Below are positions 16,805 to 24,707 of a stretch of DNA of 64,000 nucleotides, one piece after another. How positions within the stretch are numbered: the stretch's first letter is position 1; every line of letters starts with the position of its first letter. Position numbers and translations under genes: made by a program. Below the pieces are notes generated by a model that made no database searches, was not told the origin of the DNA, and saw nothing but the letters and a program-made list of their open reading frames with translations. The DNA is from Rhizobium sp. CF080. GTDB lineage: Bacteria; Pseudomonadota; Alphaproteobacteria; Rhizobiales; Rhizobiaceae. The stretch covers positions 186,001 through 250,000 of the forward strand of contig NZ_AKKC02000014.1 in the NCBI RefSeq assembly GCF_000282095.2, in the 5' to 3' direction.

Positions 16805-17482
16805 ATGAGCAGCCCTCCAGTCGCTCTGGCGGCGGCGGCCGGGGCCTTGGAGCGGCATGGCATTCTCATCCGCGGCGTGGTGAATTTCGGATCGGGTGAG
16901 GGGCCGTTGCTGAGTGACGGCTCCGTTGCAAATTCCGTCGTGTTGCTCGGCAATGTCGGCGGCTCGATCTGGCCGGCCTTCACCGAATGGCGAAAAAGCT
17001 ACGGCTGTCCCGATCCGCTCGATACATGGTCGAAATCGTTGATCCGGCCTCTCGCCGAGCAACTCGGAGCCACCGCCTATTTTCCCTCCGATCCACCTTG
17101 GCAGCCTTTCCAGCAATGGGCGATGAGGGCCGAAGGTCTGAAACCTTCGCCGCTCGGCATCCTCATTCATCCGGAGTTCGGGCTCTGGCACGGTTATCGC
17201 GGCGCTCTCGGTTTTCCGTTTGCGATCGAGATGTCGTCGGAAGAGGCCGATCATCCTTGCGAGAACTGCACTGAAAAGCCCTGCCTGACGGCATGTCCTG
17301 TCGACGCGGTCAGCCTGTCGGGTTTCGACATTGCCCGATGTCGCGCCTATCTTGCCGGCGAGGCGGGCAGAGCGACGTGCATGGTTTCCGGCTGCGCGGC
17401 CCGTTATGCCTGTCCGGCCGGTGCACAATATCGCTATCCGCCGGAGCAGCTCCGGTTCCACATGGAAGCGCTGATGCGGTGA
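16805..17482 (+). CDS. 4Fe-4S ferredoxin-type protein of the corrinoid locus
   Basis: The 225-residue protein has a Cys-poor N-terminal region of about 150 residues and a C-terminal iron-sulfur part. Cys152, Cys155, Cys160 and Cys164 form CxxCxxxxCxxxCP, and Cys179, Cys192, Cys197 and Cys203 could bind a second cluster. The layout recalls epoxyqueuosine reductase-like and other corrinoid-linked iron-sulfur proteins. GGGG lies just before the ATG at 16805, chosen over an in-frame start at 16772. It follows the MttB-like gene by about 100 bases on the same strand, so it may donate electrons for corrinoid reactivation. That role is inferred from position. Confidence 0.75.
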   Translation: MSSPPVALAAAAGALERHGILIRGVVNFGSGEGPLLSDGSVANSVVLLGNVGGSIWPAFTEWRKSYGCPDPLDTWSKSLIRPLAEQLGATAYFPSDPPWQPFQQWAMRAEGLKPSPLGILIHPEFGLWHGYRGALGFPFAIEMSSEEADHPCENCTEKPCLTACPVDAVSLSGFDIARCRAYLAGEAGRATCMVSGCAARYACPAGAQYRYPPEQLRFHMEALMR

Positions 17483-17566
17483 GCTCAAATTTTTTCTTGG
17501 CTACCCCCAAGGAATTTCCCGAGCGAAGCGTCTAAGCTCTCAAGAGACGGAAAAGCGGACGGATCA

Positions 17567-18094
17567 GTGAGCGCGGAAATCCTCGATAAGGCCTGCCAGG
17601 GTGATCGCAATGCGTTCTCAGCGCTCGTCGAGATGCATTACGATTTCATCCATGCGGTTGCCTGGCGCTGGTGCGGCACGCAAAGCGATGCGGAAGACAT
17701 TGCGCAGGAGGTCTGCATCCGCCTTGGTAAAGCGATCCGCGGCTTCAAGGGGCAGTCGGCCTTCCGTACCTGGCTCTACACGCTGACGCTGAATGCGGTG
17801 CGCGACCATCAGCGACAATCCTCGCGACGGCGCCGCGATCAGGATCGGATCGCGAACGATCCGATCTTTTTCGCCCACGTTTCGCCGGAGGAAGACGAGC
17901 GCGGCGATTGGCTGTGGGCGGCCGTGCGGCGGCTGCCGGAGAAACAACGGGATGCGGTCCTGCTGGTCCATAGCGAGGGTCTGTCCCATGCGGCTGCAGC
18001 GGGAATTCTCGACTGCAGCGAAAATACGGTCTCCTGGCATCTGCACGAGGCGCGCAAACGATTGAAGGACCTTCTGAAGAAGGAGGCGGTTTGA
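17567..18094 (+). CDS. ECF-type RNA polymerase sigma factor
   Basis: A 175-residue group 4 sigma factor with region 2 (DAEDIAQEVCIRLGKAI, then RTWLYTLTLNAVRDH) and region 4 (LPEKQRDAVLLVHSEGLSHAAAAGIL, a helix-turn-helix ending in SWHLHEARKRL). Translation appears to start at GTG. The next gene begins two bases after its stop and encodes a membrane-anchored VWA protein, which by position is the likely partner or anti-sigma factor. ECF factors usually transcribe their own operon, but I found no convincing promoter. Confidence 0.9.
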   Translation: MSAEILDKACQGDRNAFSALVEMHYDFIHAVAWRWCGTQSDAEDIAQEVCIRLGKAIRGFKGQSAFRTWLYTLTLNAVRDHQRQSSRRRRDQDRIANDPIFFAHVSPEEDERGDWLWAAVRRLPEKQRDAVLLVHSEGLSHAAAAGILDCSENTVSWHLHEARKRLKDLLKKEAV

Positions 18095-18096
18095 CC

Positions 18097-20178
18097 ATGA
18101 CGGACGAATTCGACCAGCTCGGCAATTCAGCCCCGGCGCCCCGCGCTTCCAATGCGGCGCGCACCCGTGCCCTTGCCGCCGCCATGCAGGCCTTCGACGA
18201 GACGGAAAAAAATGCGGCGCGCAGCAAAGGAAATTCCTGGCGGCTGCGTCAAAGCTCTGTTCTCAACAGGATCTGGAGCACTCGCATGGTCACCCAACAC
18301 CGTTATCTCGCAGGTTCCGCACTCGCCACCCTTCTGATCATCCCGACGGCTGCCCTTCTCACCTTCGAAATCACCCGAGGCAGCCTGCCGAGTTCCGGGC
18401 AGGTGGCCTTGCCGCAGGTCATCGACGTGCCAAAGCCCGCGGCGGAAAGAGTGCCGGTGCCGTCAGTCGCGAAGCCGGCTGAACCGCAGCAGGAAGCGGA
18501 TCGAAAGACGGATGCCGCACCGTCGGTTCAATCCTCGAAGCAGAGCGATTTCAGCGCGGACAATATTGCCCGTCTGCTGAACAAGTCGGAGGCCAGCGGC
18601 GGCGCGGCCAAGCGGAGCAGCGGGGCGCCTGCTGCTTCCAGGGGTACGGCTCCGATGCCTGCACCGACCCCGCCGGTTATGGCCGAGCGCGCGATGCCAT
18701 TGGCTTCACCCCGATATGCGCCGGCGGAACGCGAACTCCTGCCGCCGCTCGACGAGAGCCGCGATCGCTTCGCCAATGCGGACACCAATCCGGTGAAAAG
18801 TGTCGCGGCCGATCCGGTCTCGACCTTCTCCGTCGACGTCGACACGGCATCCTACGCCTTCGTGCGCCGCTCGCTGATGGAAGGGCGGCTGCCCGATCCA
18901 GACAGCGTGCGCGTCGAGGAGATGATCAACTATTTCCCCTATGACTGGCCGCGGCCGCAATCAGCGGACGAACCGTTCCGCACCACCGTCACCGTCACGC
19001 CGACGCCCTGGAATACCGGCACGCGGCTGATGCATGTGGCGATCAAGGGTTTCGAGACCGCCCCGGCCTCGCAGCCTGCCGCCAATCTCGTTTTCCTGAT
19101 CGACGTCTCGGGCTCGATGAACGCGCCGGACAAGCTGCCGCTGCTCAAGAGCGCCTTCCGCCTGCTGGTCGGCAAGCTGAAGCCGGAGGACAAGGTTTCG
19201 ATCGTCACCTATGCCGGCAATGCCGGGACGGTGTTGGAGCCGACGTCCGCCCGCGAACGGGACAAGATCCTCGCGGCGATCGACAATTTGAGGCCAGGCG
19301 GTTCGACGGCGGGCGCCGAGGGTATCGATGCGGCCTATCGGCTGGCGCGCCAGGCCTTCATCCAGGGCGGCGTCAACCGGGTGATGCTGGCGACCGACGG
19401 CGACTTCAATGTCGGCGCTTCCAGCGACGAGGATCTGAAGCGGATCATCGAGCAGCGCCGCAAGGGCGGCATCTTCCTGTCGGTTCTGGGTTTCGGCCAA
19501 GGCAATCTCAATGACAGCCTGATGCAGACGCTCGCCCAGAACGGCAATGGTACCGCCGCCTATATCGACACGCTTGCCGAAGCCCAGAAGGCGCTGGTTG
19601 AGGAGGCCGGTTCGACGCTCTTCCCGATTGCCAAGGACGTCAAGATCCAGGTGGAGTTCAATCCGCAGCAGATCTCCGAATATCGACTGGTCGGCTACGA
19701 GACCCGGGCGCTGAAGCGCGAGGATTTCAACAATGACCGGGTGGATGCCGGCGATATCGGCTCCGGCCATGCGGTGACGGCGATCTACGAGGTGACGCCG
19801 AAGGGCAGTGCCTCGGCGCTCAACGACCCGCTGCGTTACGGTCCGGCAGCGCCCGCCGCGCCGGTTGCGGTCTCCGATGAAATGGCCTTCGTCAAAATCC
19901 GCTACAAGCTGCCTGATGGTGATGCCAGCAAGCTGGTCACCACACCGGTCACCGAGATGAATGCTGTGCGCGATTTCTCTGCGGCACCCCAGGATGTCCG
20001 CTTTGCCACGGCCGTCGCCGCCTTCGGGCAGAAACTGCGCGGCACCGATGCGCTCGATGCTTATCCCTACCGCCTGATCCTCGACATGGCGCGCAATGCT
20101 CGCGGCGAGGACGCATTCGGATATCGCGGCGGGTTCCTCGATCTGGTGCGGCTCGCCGAGACCCTGGATCGCCGATAA
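18097..20178 (+). CDS. Membrane-anchored VWA-domain protein, YfbK type
   Basis: The 693-residue protein has about 65 cytoplasmic residues, one membrane helix (AGSALATLLIIPTAALL), a Pro/Ala-rich linker, and a YfbK-like region from about residue 230. The VWA domain has the MIDAS motif DVSGS (Asp336, Ser338, Ser340), and the C-terminal DUF3520 follows. AGGAGG precedes the ATG at 18097. Position directly after the ECF sigma gene suggests that the short N-terminal cytoplasmic part binds the sigma factor and the outer VWA part senses a partner. This pairing recurs in alphaproteobacteria, but the signal is unknown to me. Confidence 0.87.
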   Translation: MTDEFDQLGNSAPAPRASNAARTRALAAAMQAFDETEKNAARSKGNSWRLRQSSVLNRIWSTRMVTQHRYLAGSALATLLIIPTAALLTFEITRGSLPSSGQVALPQVIDVPKPAAERVPVPSVAKPAEPQQEADRKTDAAPSVQSSKQSDFSADNIARLLNKSEASGGAAKRSSGAPAASRGTAPMPAPTPPVMAERAMPLASPRYAPAERELLPPLDESRDRFANADTNPVKSVAADPVSTFSVDVDTASYAFVRRSLMEGRLPDPDSVRVEEMINYFPYDWPRPQSADEPFRTTVTVTPTPWNTGTRLMHVAIKGFETAPASQPAANLVFLIDVSGSMNAPDKLPLLKSAFRLLVGKLKPEDKVSIVTYAGNAGTVLEPTSARERDKILAAIDNLRPGGSTAGAEGIDAAYRLARQAFIQGGVNRVMLATDGDFNVGASSDEDLKRIIEQRRKGGIFLSVLGFGQGNLNDSLMQTLAQNGNGTAAYIDTLAEAQKALVEEAGSTLFPIAKDVKIQVEFNPQQISEYRLVGYETRALKREDFNNDRVDAGDIGSGHAVTAIYEVTPKGSASALNDPLRYGPAAPAAPVAVSDEMAFVKIRYKLPDGDASKLVTTPVTEMNAVRDFSAAPQDVRFATAVAAFGQKLRGTDALDAYPYRLILDMARNARGEDAFGYRGGFLDLVRLAETLDRR

Positions 20179-20179
20179 A

Positions 20180-20524
20180 TCAGGCTTTCGGGTAAGCCCG
20201 CTCCAGTCCACCGGAGCGGGTCAGCCCGTCGCGAAAGGCGGCATAGGCCGGATGCTGGCTCGATTTTGCCGCTTCCATCAGCCGGATCTGCAGCCGGGCA
20301 GGGGCGGCATTGCCGACCCATTCGCCGCATTTCTGCAGCTTCAGCGAATTCAGGAATTTCGCTTCCGACGCCTGGTCGAGATAGAGATGCAGGCCGTCGA
20401 GCAGCAGATCGTCGGATGTCGGATTGTCCATCAGCAGCGTCAGCCAGGACTGGTTCTCGGCCGAGAAACTCGAAAGGCTCTCCGCCACCGTTTCCCGGCT
20501 GCCGATCGGGGATATGTTTGCCAT
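20180..20524 (-). CDS. Small protein of unknown function, co-transcribed with betaine-homocysteine methyltransferase
   Basis: I do not recognise this 114-residue protein. It has no signal peptide or membrane helix, one Cys, and a mainly helical composition, with SENQSWLTLLMDNPTSDDLLLDGLHLY-like amphipathic stretches in the first half. GGAGG lies 8 bases before the ATG. It starts 23 bases after the betaine-homocysteine methyltransferase stop on the same strand, so it is very probably in that operon and may support the enzyme or the fate of its products. It converges with the VWA gene, with one base between the stops. Confidence 0.7.
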   Translation of the reverse strand: MANISPIGSRETVAESLSSFSAENQSWLTLLMDNPTSDDLLLDGLHLYLDQASEAKFLNSLKLQKCGEWVGNAAPARLQIRLMEAAKSSQHPAYAAFRDGLTRSGGLERAYPKA

Positions 20525-20547
20525 GTCTTGTCCTCCAGCCTTACGCG

Positions 20548-21561
20548 TCAGCCGCGGCGGCGACGTCTTTCCCGGCCGGAATCTCCGCCCGATTCACTGG
20601 CGGTCTTATTGCGCAGCGGGCCGATCTTGTCGACGATTTCCTCGATCGTCGGCCTTGGCCGAGGGGTATAGTCGTCGAGGGCTGCCCGCATGGCGGCAAG
20701 GTGTTCGCAGGACGTGCCGCAGCATCCGCCGATGATTTTTGCCCCGGCATCGCGGGCAAGCCGCGCATATTCCGCCATAAGCGGCGGCGTGCCGGAATAG
20801 AAGATCTCGGAGCCGCGAAATTCAGGGATGCCGCAATTGCCCTTGACGATAGTCACTGCATGGGGATCGGCCGCCGTCATGTCCAGCAGGCTGGACAGGA
20901 TGTCGGACGCGCCGACGCCGCAATTGGCGCCGACCGCGACCGGCCCTTCGCCAACGTCACTTGCGACGCCGTGGATCTGTTTGGGATCGAGGCCCATCAT
21001 CGTCCTGCCGGCCGTATCGAAGGAACCGGTATAGGTGTAGGGCAGGCCAACCTTGACGGCGGCTTCGGCCGCTGCGCGGATTTCCTCCGGCGCGGACATG
21101 GTCTCGATCCAGGCGATATCGGCGCCGCCGGCTTTCAACCCCTCGATCTGTTCCGCAAAGGCCGCAACCGCATCCTCGTAAGTCATCGCGCCAAGGGGCA
21201 CGAGCAATTCGCCGGTCGGGCCGACCGAACCCGCGACGATTACCTTGCGGCCGGCTCTGTCGGCAACCTTGCGGGCGATCTCGGCGGCGAGCCTGTTGAG
21301 CTCATGCACCCGGCCTTCCGCCTTGTGCAGCTTCAGCCGCTGGCGCGTGCCGCCGAAGGAATTGGTGAGAATGATGTCGGCGCCCGCATCGACGAAATCC
21401 TGATGCAGCTTCTCGATCTTCTCGGGTGCCGCCTCGTTCCACAATTCCGGCGCTTCGCCGGCCTCGAGGCCCATGGCGAAGAGGTTGGTGCCGGTCGCGC
21501 CATCGGCCAGAAGCACGCCCTTCTTGCCCAAAAGTTCGGTCAGTGCGTTGACGGTCGGCAT
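20548..21561 (-). CDS. bmt: Betaine-homocysteine / homocysteine S-methyltransferase
   Basis: The 337-residue protein is a homocysteine S-methyltransferase barrel. ADGATGTNL opens the fold, and zinc is bound by Cys214 (GANCGVG) and the Cys280-Cys281 pair (GGCCGTS). The family makes methionine from homocysteine using betaine, S-methylmethionine or another donor. A betaine-type binding protein gene directly upstream favours betaine, which would yield dimethylglycine for the dehydrogenase at 2278. AAGGAG precedes the ATG at 21561. The last 16 residues (SESGGDSGRERRRRRG) form an Arg-rich tail like those of the corrinoid enzymes. A perfect 26-base palindrome lies 26 bases upstream. Confidence 0.88.
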   Translation of the reverse strand: MPTVNALTELLGKKGVLLADGATGTNLFAMGLEAGEAPELWNEAAPEKIEKLHQDFVDAGADIILTNSFGGTRQRLKLHKAEGRVHELNRLAAEIARKVADRAGRKVIVAGSVGPTGELLVPLGAMTYEDAVAAFAEQIEGLKAGGADIAWIETMSAPEEIRAAAEAAVKVGLPYTYTGSFDTAGRTMMGLDPKQIHGVASDVGEGPVAVGANCGVGASDILSSLLDMTAADPHAVTIVKGNCGIPEFRGSEIFYSGTPPLMAEYARLARDAGAKIIGGCCGTSCEHLAAMRAALDDYTPRPRPTIEEIVDKIGPLRNKTASESGGDSGRERRRRRG

Positions 21562-21586
21562 GGCAGCGCTCCTTGCAATAGAAAGC

Positions 21587-21612
21587 ATCATATAAAGAAT
21601 TCTTTATATGAT
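21587..21612. promoter_or_regulatory. Perfect 26-base palindrome upstream of the homocysteine methyltransferase gene
   Basis: The sequence is a perfect inverted repeat of 13 bases each side, centred on GAATTC, with outer arms ATCATATAAA and TTTATATGAT. It lies between the binding-protein stop and the methyltransferase start, 26 bases from the ATG, where a repressor would block transcription or entry. AT-rich perfect palindromes of this form resemble operators of the ArsR-type methionine regulators (SahR or SamR) known in proteobacteria. I recall their motif only loosely, so the regulator is a guess. Confidence 0.65.
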
Positions 21613-21680
21613 TTCAATTTGCAGCCGCGCGCCTCTTCGCGACGCCGGCGGCTCCAGCAACGCCGGCTCGAACGGCTCGC

Positions 21681-22676
21681 TCAGAGCGCCGCCTTGACCT
21701 TGTCGGCGACATCAGGCGCAACCCACTTGGTCCAGATATCAGGGCTAGTTTCGAGGAAATGTTTGGCGGCGGCCTCGTTGGTGCTCTTGTTCGCTTCCTG
21801 CCAGGCGAGCAGGCTGTTCACCGTCGCATTGGTCCACTTGCGCCGCTTGATATAGTCCAGCGCCACCTCCGCCTTTTGCGCAAACTGCCTGGTCACCAGG
21901 GTAAAGGCTTGGGAGGTCGGATAGGAGTTCACCTTCGGGTTCAGGCAGTTGGGCACTGCGGTACAGGCGTCCCAATCGGCCCTGTCATGCGGTACGCCGA
22001 AGGAGAGTTTTACCATCTCGTATTTGCCGAGGAAGGCGGTCGGCGCCCAGTAATAACCGAGCCAGCCGGTCTTCTTCTCAAAGGCGGAGGTGATTGAACC
22101 GTCGAGGCCTGCGGCCGTGCCGGTGTCGACGAGATCGAATTTCTTTTCCCCGGCGCCAAGCGCTCTGAACAGGTTGGCGGTCGAAACCTGGCAGCTCCAG
22201 CCGGACGGACAGTTGTAGACCGCGCCTCTGGCGGCGTTCTGTGGAGCGGGGAAGAGCTCGGGATGGGTGAGCGCCTGCGGCACGGTCTTGATATCCGGAT
22301 GGGCGTCGGCGATAAATTTCGGAATCCACCAGCCTTCGACGGCGCCGTCGGACAGGATTTCGGCGCCGATCACCAAACGGTTTTCGGCAACGGCCTTGTC
22401 GAGTGCGGTGCGGACGGAGTTGATCCAGAATTCCGGCGCGAGGTCCGGCTGGCTTCTTTCGTTCATGGACGTGAAGGTCGGAAGCGTGTCGCCCGGGACG
22501 AGCTCGACCGTGCAGCCGAAACCCTGTTCGAGGATGATCTTGTCGAGATTGGCTGCAATGCCGGCCGAAGCCCAGTTCATTTCGGCGATCGAGACTGAAC
22601 CGCAATCGGCTTGTGCCGAACCTGCAAAAGCATAGAGGCCGCCGGCGAAGACCATGGAAGCGAGGATTTTTTTCAT
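21681..22676 (-). CDS. Glycine betaine/proline-type ABC substrate-binding protein (OpuAC family)
   Basis: A 331-residue periplasmic protein with a signal peptide of about 23 residues (MKKILASMVFAGGL, cut near AQA/DCG). The OpuAC fold is seen in aromatic and repeat segments typical of quaternary-amine binding (GWWIPKFIADAHPD, GWLGYYWAPTAFLGKYEMV). GGGAGG precedes the ATG. No permease or ATPase gene for it lies in the window, so it either works with a transporter encoded elsewhere or is a stand-alone binding protein. The homocysteine methyltransferase gene follows after 119 bases on the same strand. Confidence 0.88.
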   Translation of the reverse strand: MKKILASMVFAGGLYAFAGSAQADCGSVSIAEMNWASAGIAANLDKIILEQGFGCTVELVPGDTLPTFTSMNERSQPDLAPEFWINSVRTALDKAVAENRLVIGAEILSDGAVEGWWIPKFIADAHPDIKTVPQALTHPELFPAPQNAARGAVYNCPSGWSCQVSTANLFRALGAGEKKFDLVDTGTAAGLDGSITSAFEKKTGWLGYYWAPTAFLGKYEMVKLSFGVPHDRADWDACTAVPNCLNPKVNSYPTSQAFTLVTRQFAQKAEVALDYIKRRKWTNATVNSLLAWQEANKSTNEAAAKHFLETSPDIWTKWVAPDVADKVKAAL

Positions 22677-23370
22677 TTTGGACCTCCCGGTCTTTTCCTT
22701 TCAGTGTCACTTCAGTGGTGGGCGAGATGGTGGTCGACCGATGGAAGCAGCCATCAGCGGGCTTGCGAAAGGGTCCGCCTCGACCGTTTGCCGCAGCTTT
22801 TCACAGATACTGCGCATTTATATGTCAGCTCAAATCACGGTATGGTTTCCACATCAGAAATCAATACGGGTGGCTCGAGATCATTTGTTCACGGCCCATT
22901 TTTGGTGAACCGCAAGGAAAGTCAGAAAAACGCGCAACTTACCGAGTTCACTAACCATCCGGTAAGAATGTCGCGTTATTGCTTTTCATGCGGGCGGTTA
23001 GCTCGCGCCTGGCGCCGGATCAGGTAGTGCGTACCGGTTGCCCTCGCTGTCCGATGGCGGGCTTGGTTTTTTGGCCCGCGGACGCTTCATCTTTCGATTG
23101 TTGTCGAATTCAGGATTGCCATATCCGAGGCCACAGGCCCCTTGGCAATCATACGGATTTGTGGCCGAAATCGGCTGACCGGACGCGGTCAGCCGAGCCT
23201 GCCTTCATCGATGAAGCTGGACTACGGCAAACGGGTGCCGGTTGACACGCGCGCTTTCTAACTGCACCATTTCCCGGTAATGCTTGAGCAGAGACATCAT
23301 CACCAACAGGGCCGGACGCCTCCTTGTCTACGAATCGTCCGGTCCCCTCTGGTTCAGGCCATTTTCTCCC
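22677..23370. other. Long intergenic region with several hairpins, no gene assigned
   Basis: This 694-base gap lies between the divergently transcribed binding-protein gene and cobP, so it should hold both promoters. Inverted repeats seen are GTTCAC/GTGAAC (22887-22910), CTTACCG/CGGTAAG (22938-22966), GATTGCCA/TGGCAATC (23114-23150), a nine-pair stem with a six-base loop (23172-23195) and a 14-base palindrome (23203-23216). The last three follow one another and could be a structured leader. Short open frames here look random. I looked for a cobalamin riboswitch ahead of cobP and could not find the B12 box or the conserved core. Confidence 0.5.
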
Positions 23371-23892
23371 ATGACACGCACCGGTCACGTCACCCTCGTC
23401 CTCGGCGGCGCCCGCTCCGGCAAATCCGGTTTTTCGGAAAGGCTTGCAAAGGAAAGCGGCCTGGAACGGCATTATATCGCCACCGGCCGCGCCTATGATG
23501 ACGAGATGCATGAACGCATCGCCCGCCATCGTGCCGATCGTGGAGACGGCTGGGTTACGCATGAAGTGCCGGTCGATCTGGTGGAGCGACTGGCTGACAT
23601 CGATGCACCGGGCAGGGTCATCCTTGTCGATTGCCTGACACTCTGGATCACCAACCTGATGATGGACGAGCGCGATATCGACGCCGCCGGTGCCGCGCTG
23701 GTGCGGCTGTTCGAAAACCTCTCCGCTCGCCTGATTCTCGTCTCCAACGAAGTCGGTCTCGGCATCGTGCCCGACAACAGGATGGCGAGGGAATTCCGGG
23801 ATCATGCCGGCCGCCTGCACCAGCGGATCGCTGCGGTGGCCGATGAGGTCTTCTTCATCGCTGCCGGCTTGCCGCTCAAGATGAAGGGCTAG
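23371..23892 (+). CDS. cobP: Bifunctional adenosylcobinamide kinase/guanylyltransferase
   Basis: The 173-residue protein is CobP/CobU. VLGGARSGKS gives the P-loop (Lys18), GRAYDDEMHERIARHR carries the His that becomes guanylylated, VDCLTLWITNLM is the Walker B strand, and SNEVGLGIVPDN is a family signature. It phosphorylates and then activates adenosylcobinamide with GMP in late cobalamin assembly. I start at the ATG at 23371, where similarity begins; no strong ribosome site is visible. The rest of the cob genes are not in this window. Its closeness to B12-using methyltransferase genes may be meaningful or chance. Confidence 0.92.
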   Translation: MTRTGHVTLVLGGARSGKSGFSERLAKESGLERHYIATGRAYDDEMHERIARHRADRGDGWVTHEVPVDLVERLADIDAPGRVILVDCLTLWITNLMMDERDIDAAGAALVRLFENLSARLILVSNEVGLGIVPDNRMAREFRDHAGRLHQRIAAVADEVFFIAAGLPLKMKG

Positions 23893-24707
23893 AAGCCGAG
23901 CCAGACGCGCACGGGATGGGCCGGATCGGCGATCAGCTTGCACGCCAGCGCGAGGCAGGAGATGACCAGTAGCGGCTTGATCAGCTTCGCGCCGTTCTTC
24001 ATGGCCAGCCGCGAGCCGACTTGGGCGCCGAGGAACTGGCCGACGCCCATGATCAGGCCGACTTTCCAGAGAACCGAACCGGTTGCCGCAAACACCAGGA
24101 ACGAGCCGAAGTTCGAGCCGAGATTGATCAGCTTGGTATGGGCGGTCGCCTTCAGCATGCCGAAGCCCGCCAGCAGCACGAAACCCAGCATGTAGAACGA
24201 ACCCGCGCCGGGCCCGAATATGCCGTCATAGAGACCGACGAACGGCACAATCGTCACGCCGAAGACGAAGGGTGTCACCCGGCGGTGACTGTCCATGTCG
24301 TTGAGATTGGGCTTGATGGCAAAGAACAATGCAATCGCGATCAGCAGAAAGGGGATCGCCGCTGCAAGCCAACCTGCCGGCACGAGAGAGGCGAGGGCGG
24401 CGCCGACCGCCCCGCCTATGAGCGACATCCCGGCCATAGGCAACTGGCTCTTGAGGTTCACATGGCCGCGCCGCGCATAGGCGATCGTCGCGGATGCCGA
24501 GCCGAACTGCGACTGCAGCTTGTTGGTGGCAAGCGATTCGAGCGGCGGAATGCCGGCGATCAGCATGACCGGAATGGTGATGAGCCCACCGCCGCCAGCA
24601 ATCGAATCGACAAAACCGGCAAAAACAGCAGCGAGAAACAGCAGGAAGAGGAATTGGAATGCGAGGTCGGGCAAGGGGAGGAGACTCTGTAAGCGGAAGC
24701 GCACCCG
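23889..24707 (-). CDS. TauE/SafE-family membrane transporter
   Basis: About 272 residues with eight or so hydrophobic helices and the two half-repeats of the TauE/SafE family: GFVDSIAGGGGLITIPVML near the start and GLYDGIFGPGAGSFYMLGFV in the middle. The family exports sulfite, sulfoacetate or other organic anions. The frame extends upstream to 25121, but that part is the shadow of the nucleoside hydrolase gene. The GTG at 24707 gives the normal family length, and the start remains uncertain because no ribosome site stands out. Its stop overlaps that of cobP by four bases, tail to tail. Confidence 0.85.
   Translation of the reverse strand, partial: RVRFRLQSLLPLPDLAFQFLFLLFLAAVFAGFVDSIAGGGGLITIPVMLIAGIPPLESLATNKLQSQFGSASATIAYARRGHVNLKSQLPMAGMSLIGGAVGAALASLVPAGWLAAAIPFLLIAIALFFAIKPNLNDMDSHRRVTPFVFGVTIVPFVGLYDGIFGPGAGSFYMLGFVLLAGFGMLKATAHTKLINLGSNFGSFLVFAATGSVLWKVGLIMGVGQFLGAQVGSRLAMKNGAKLIKPLLVISCLALACKLIADPAHPVRVWLGF

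Noticed and set aside
17513..17532. ECF promoter (GGAATTT with CGTCTAA) ahead of the sigma gene
   Set aside because: The spacing between the two parts is several bases too short for known ECF promoters, so I did not annotate it.
22677..23370. Cobalamin riboswitch ahead of cobP or the binding-protein gene
   Set aside because: The hairpins present lack the B12 box and the conserved GCCACTG-type core on either strand.
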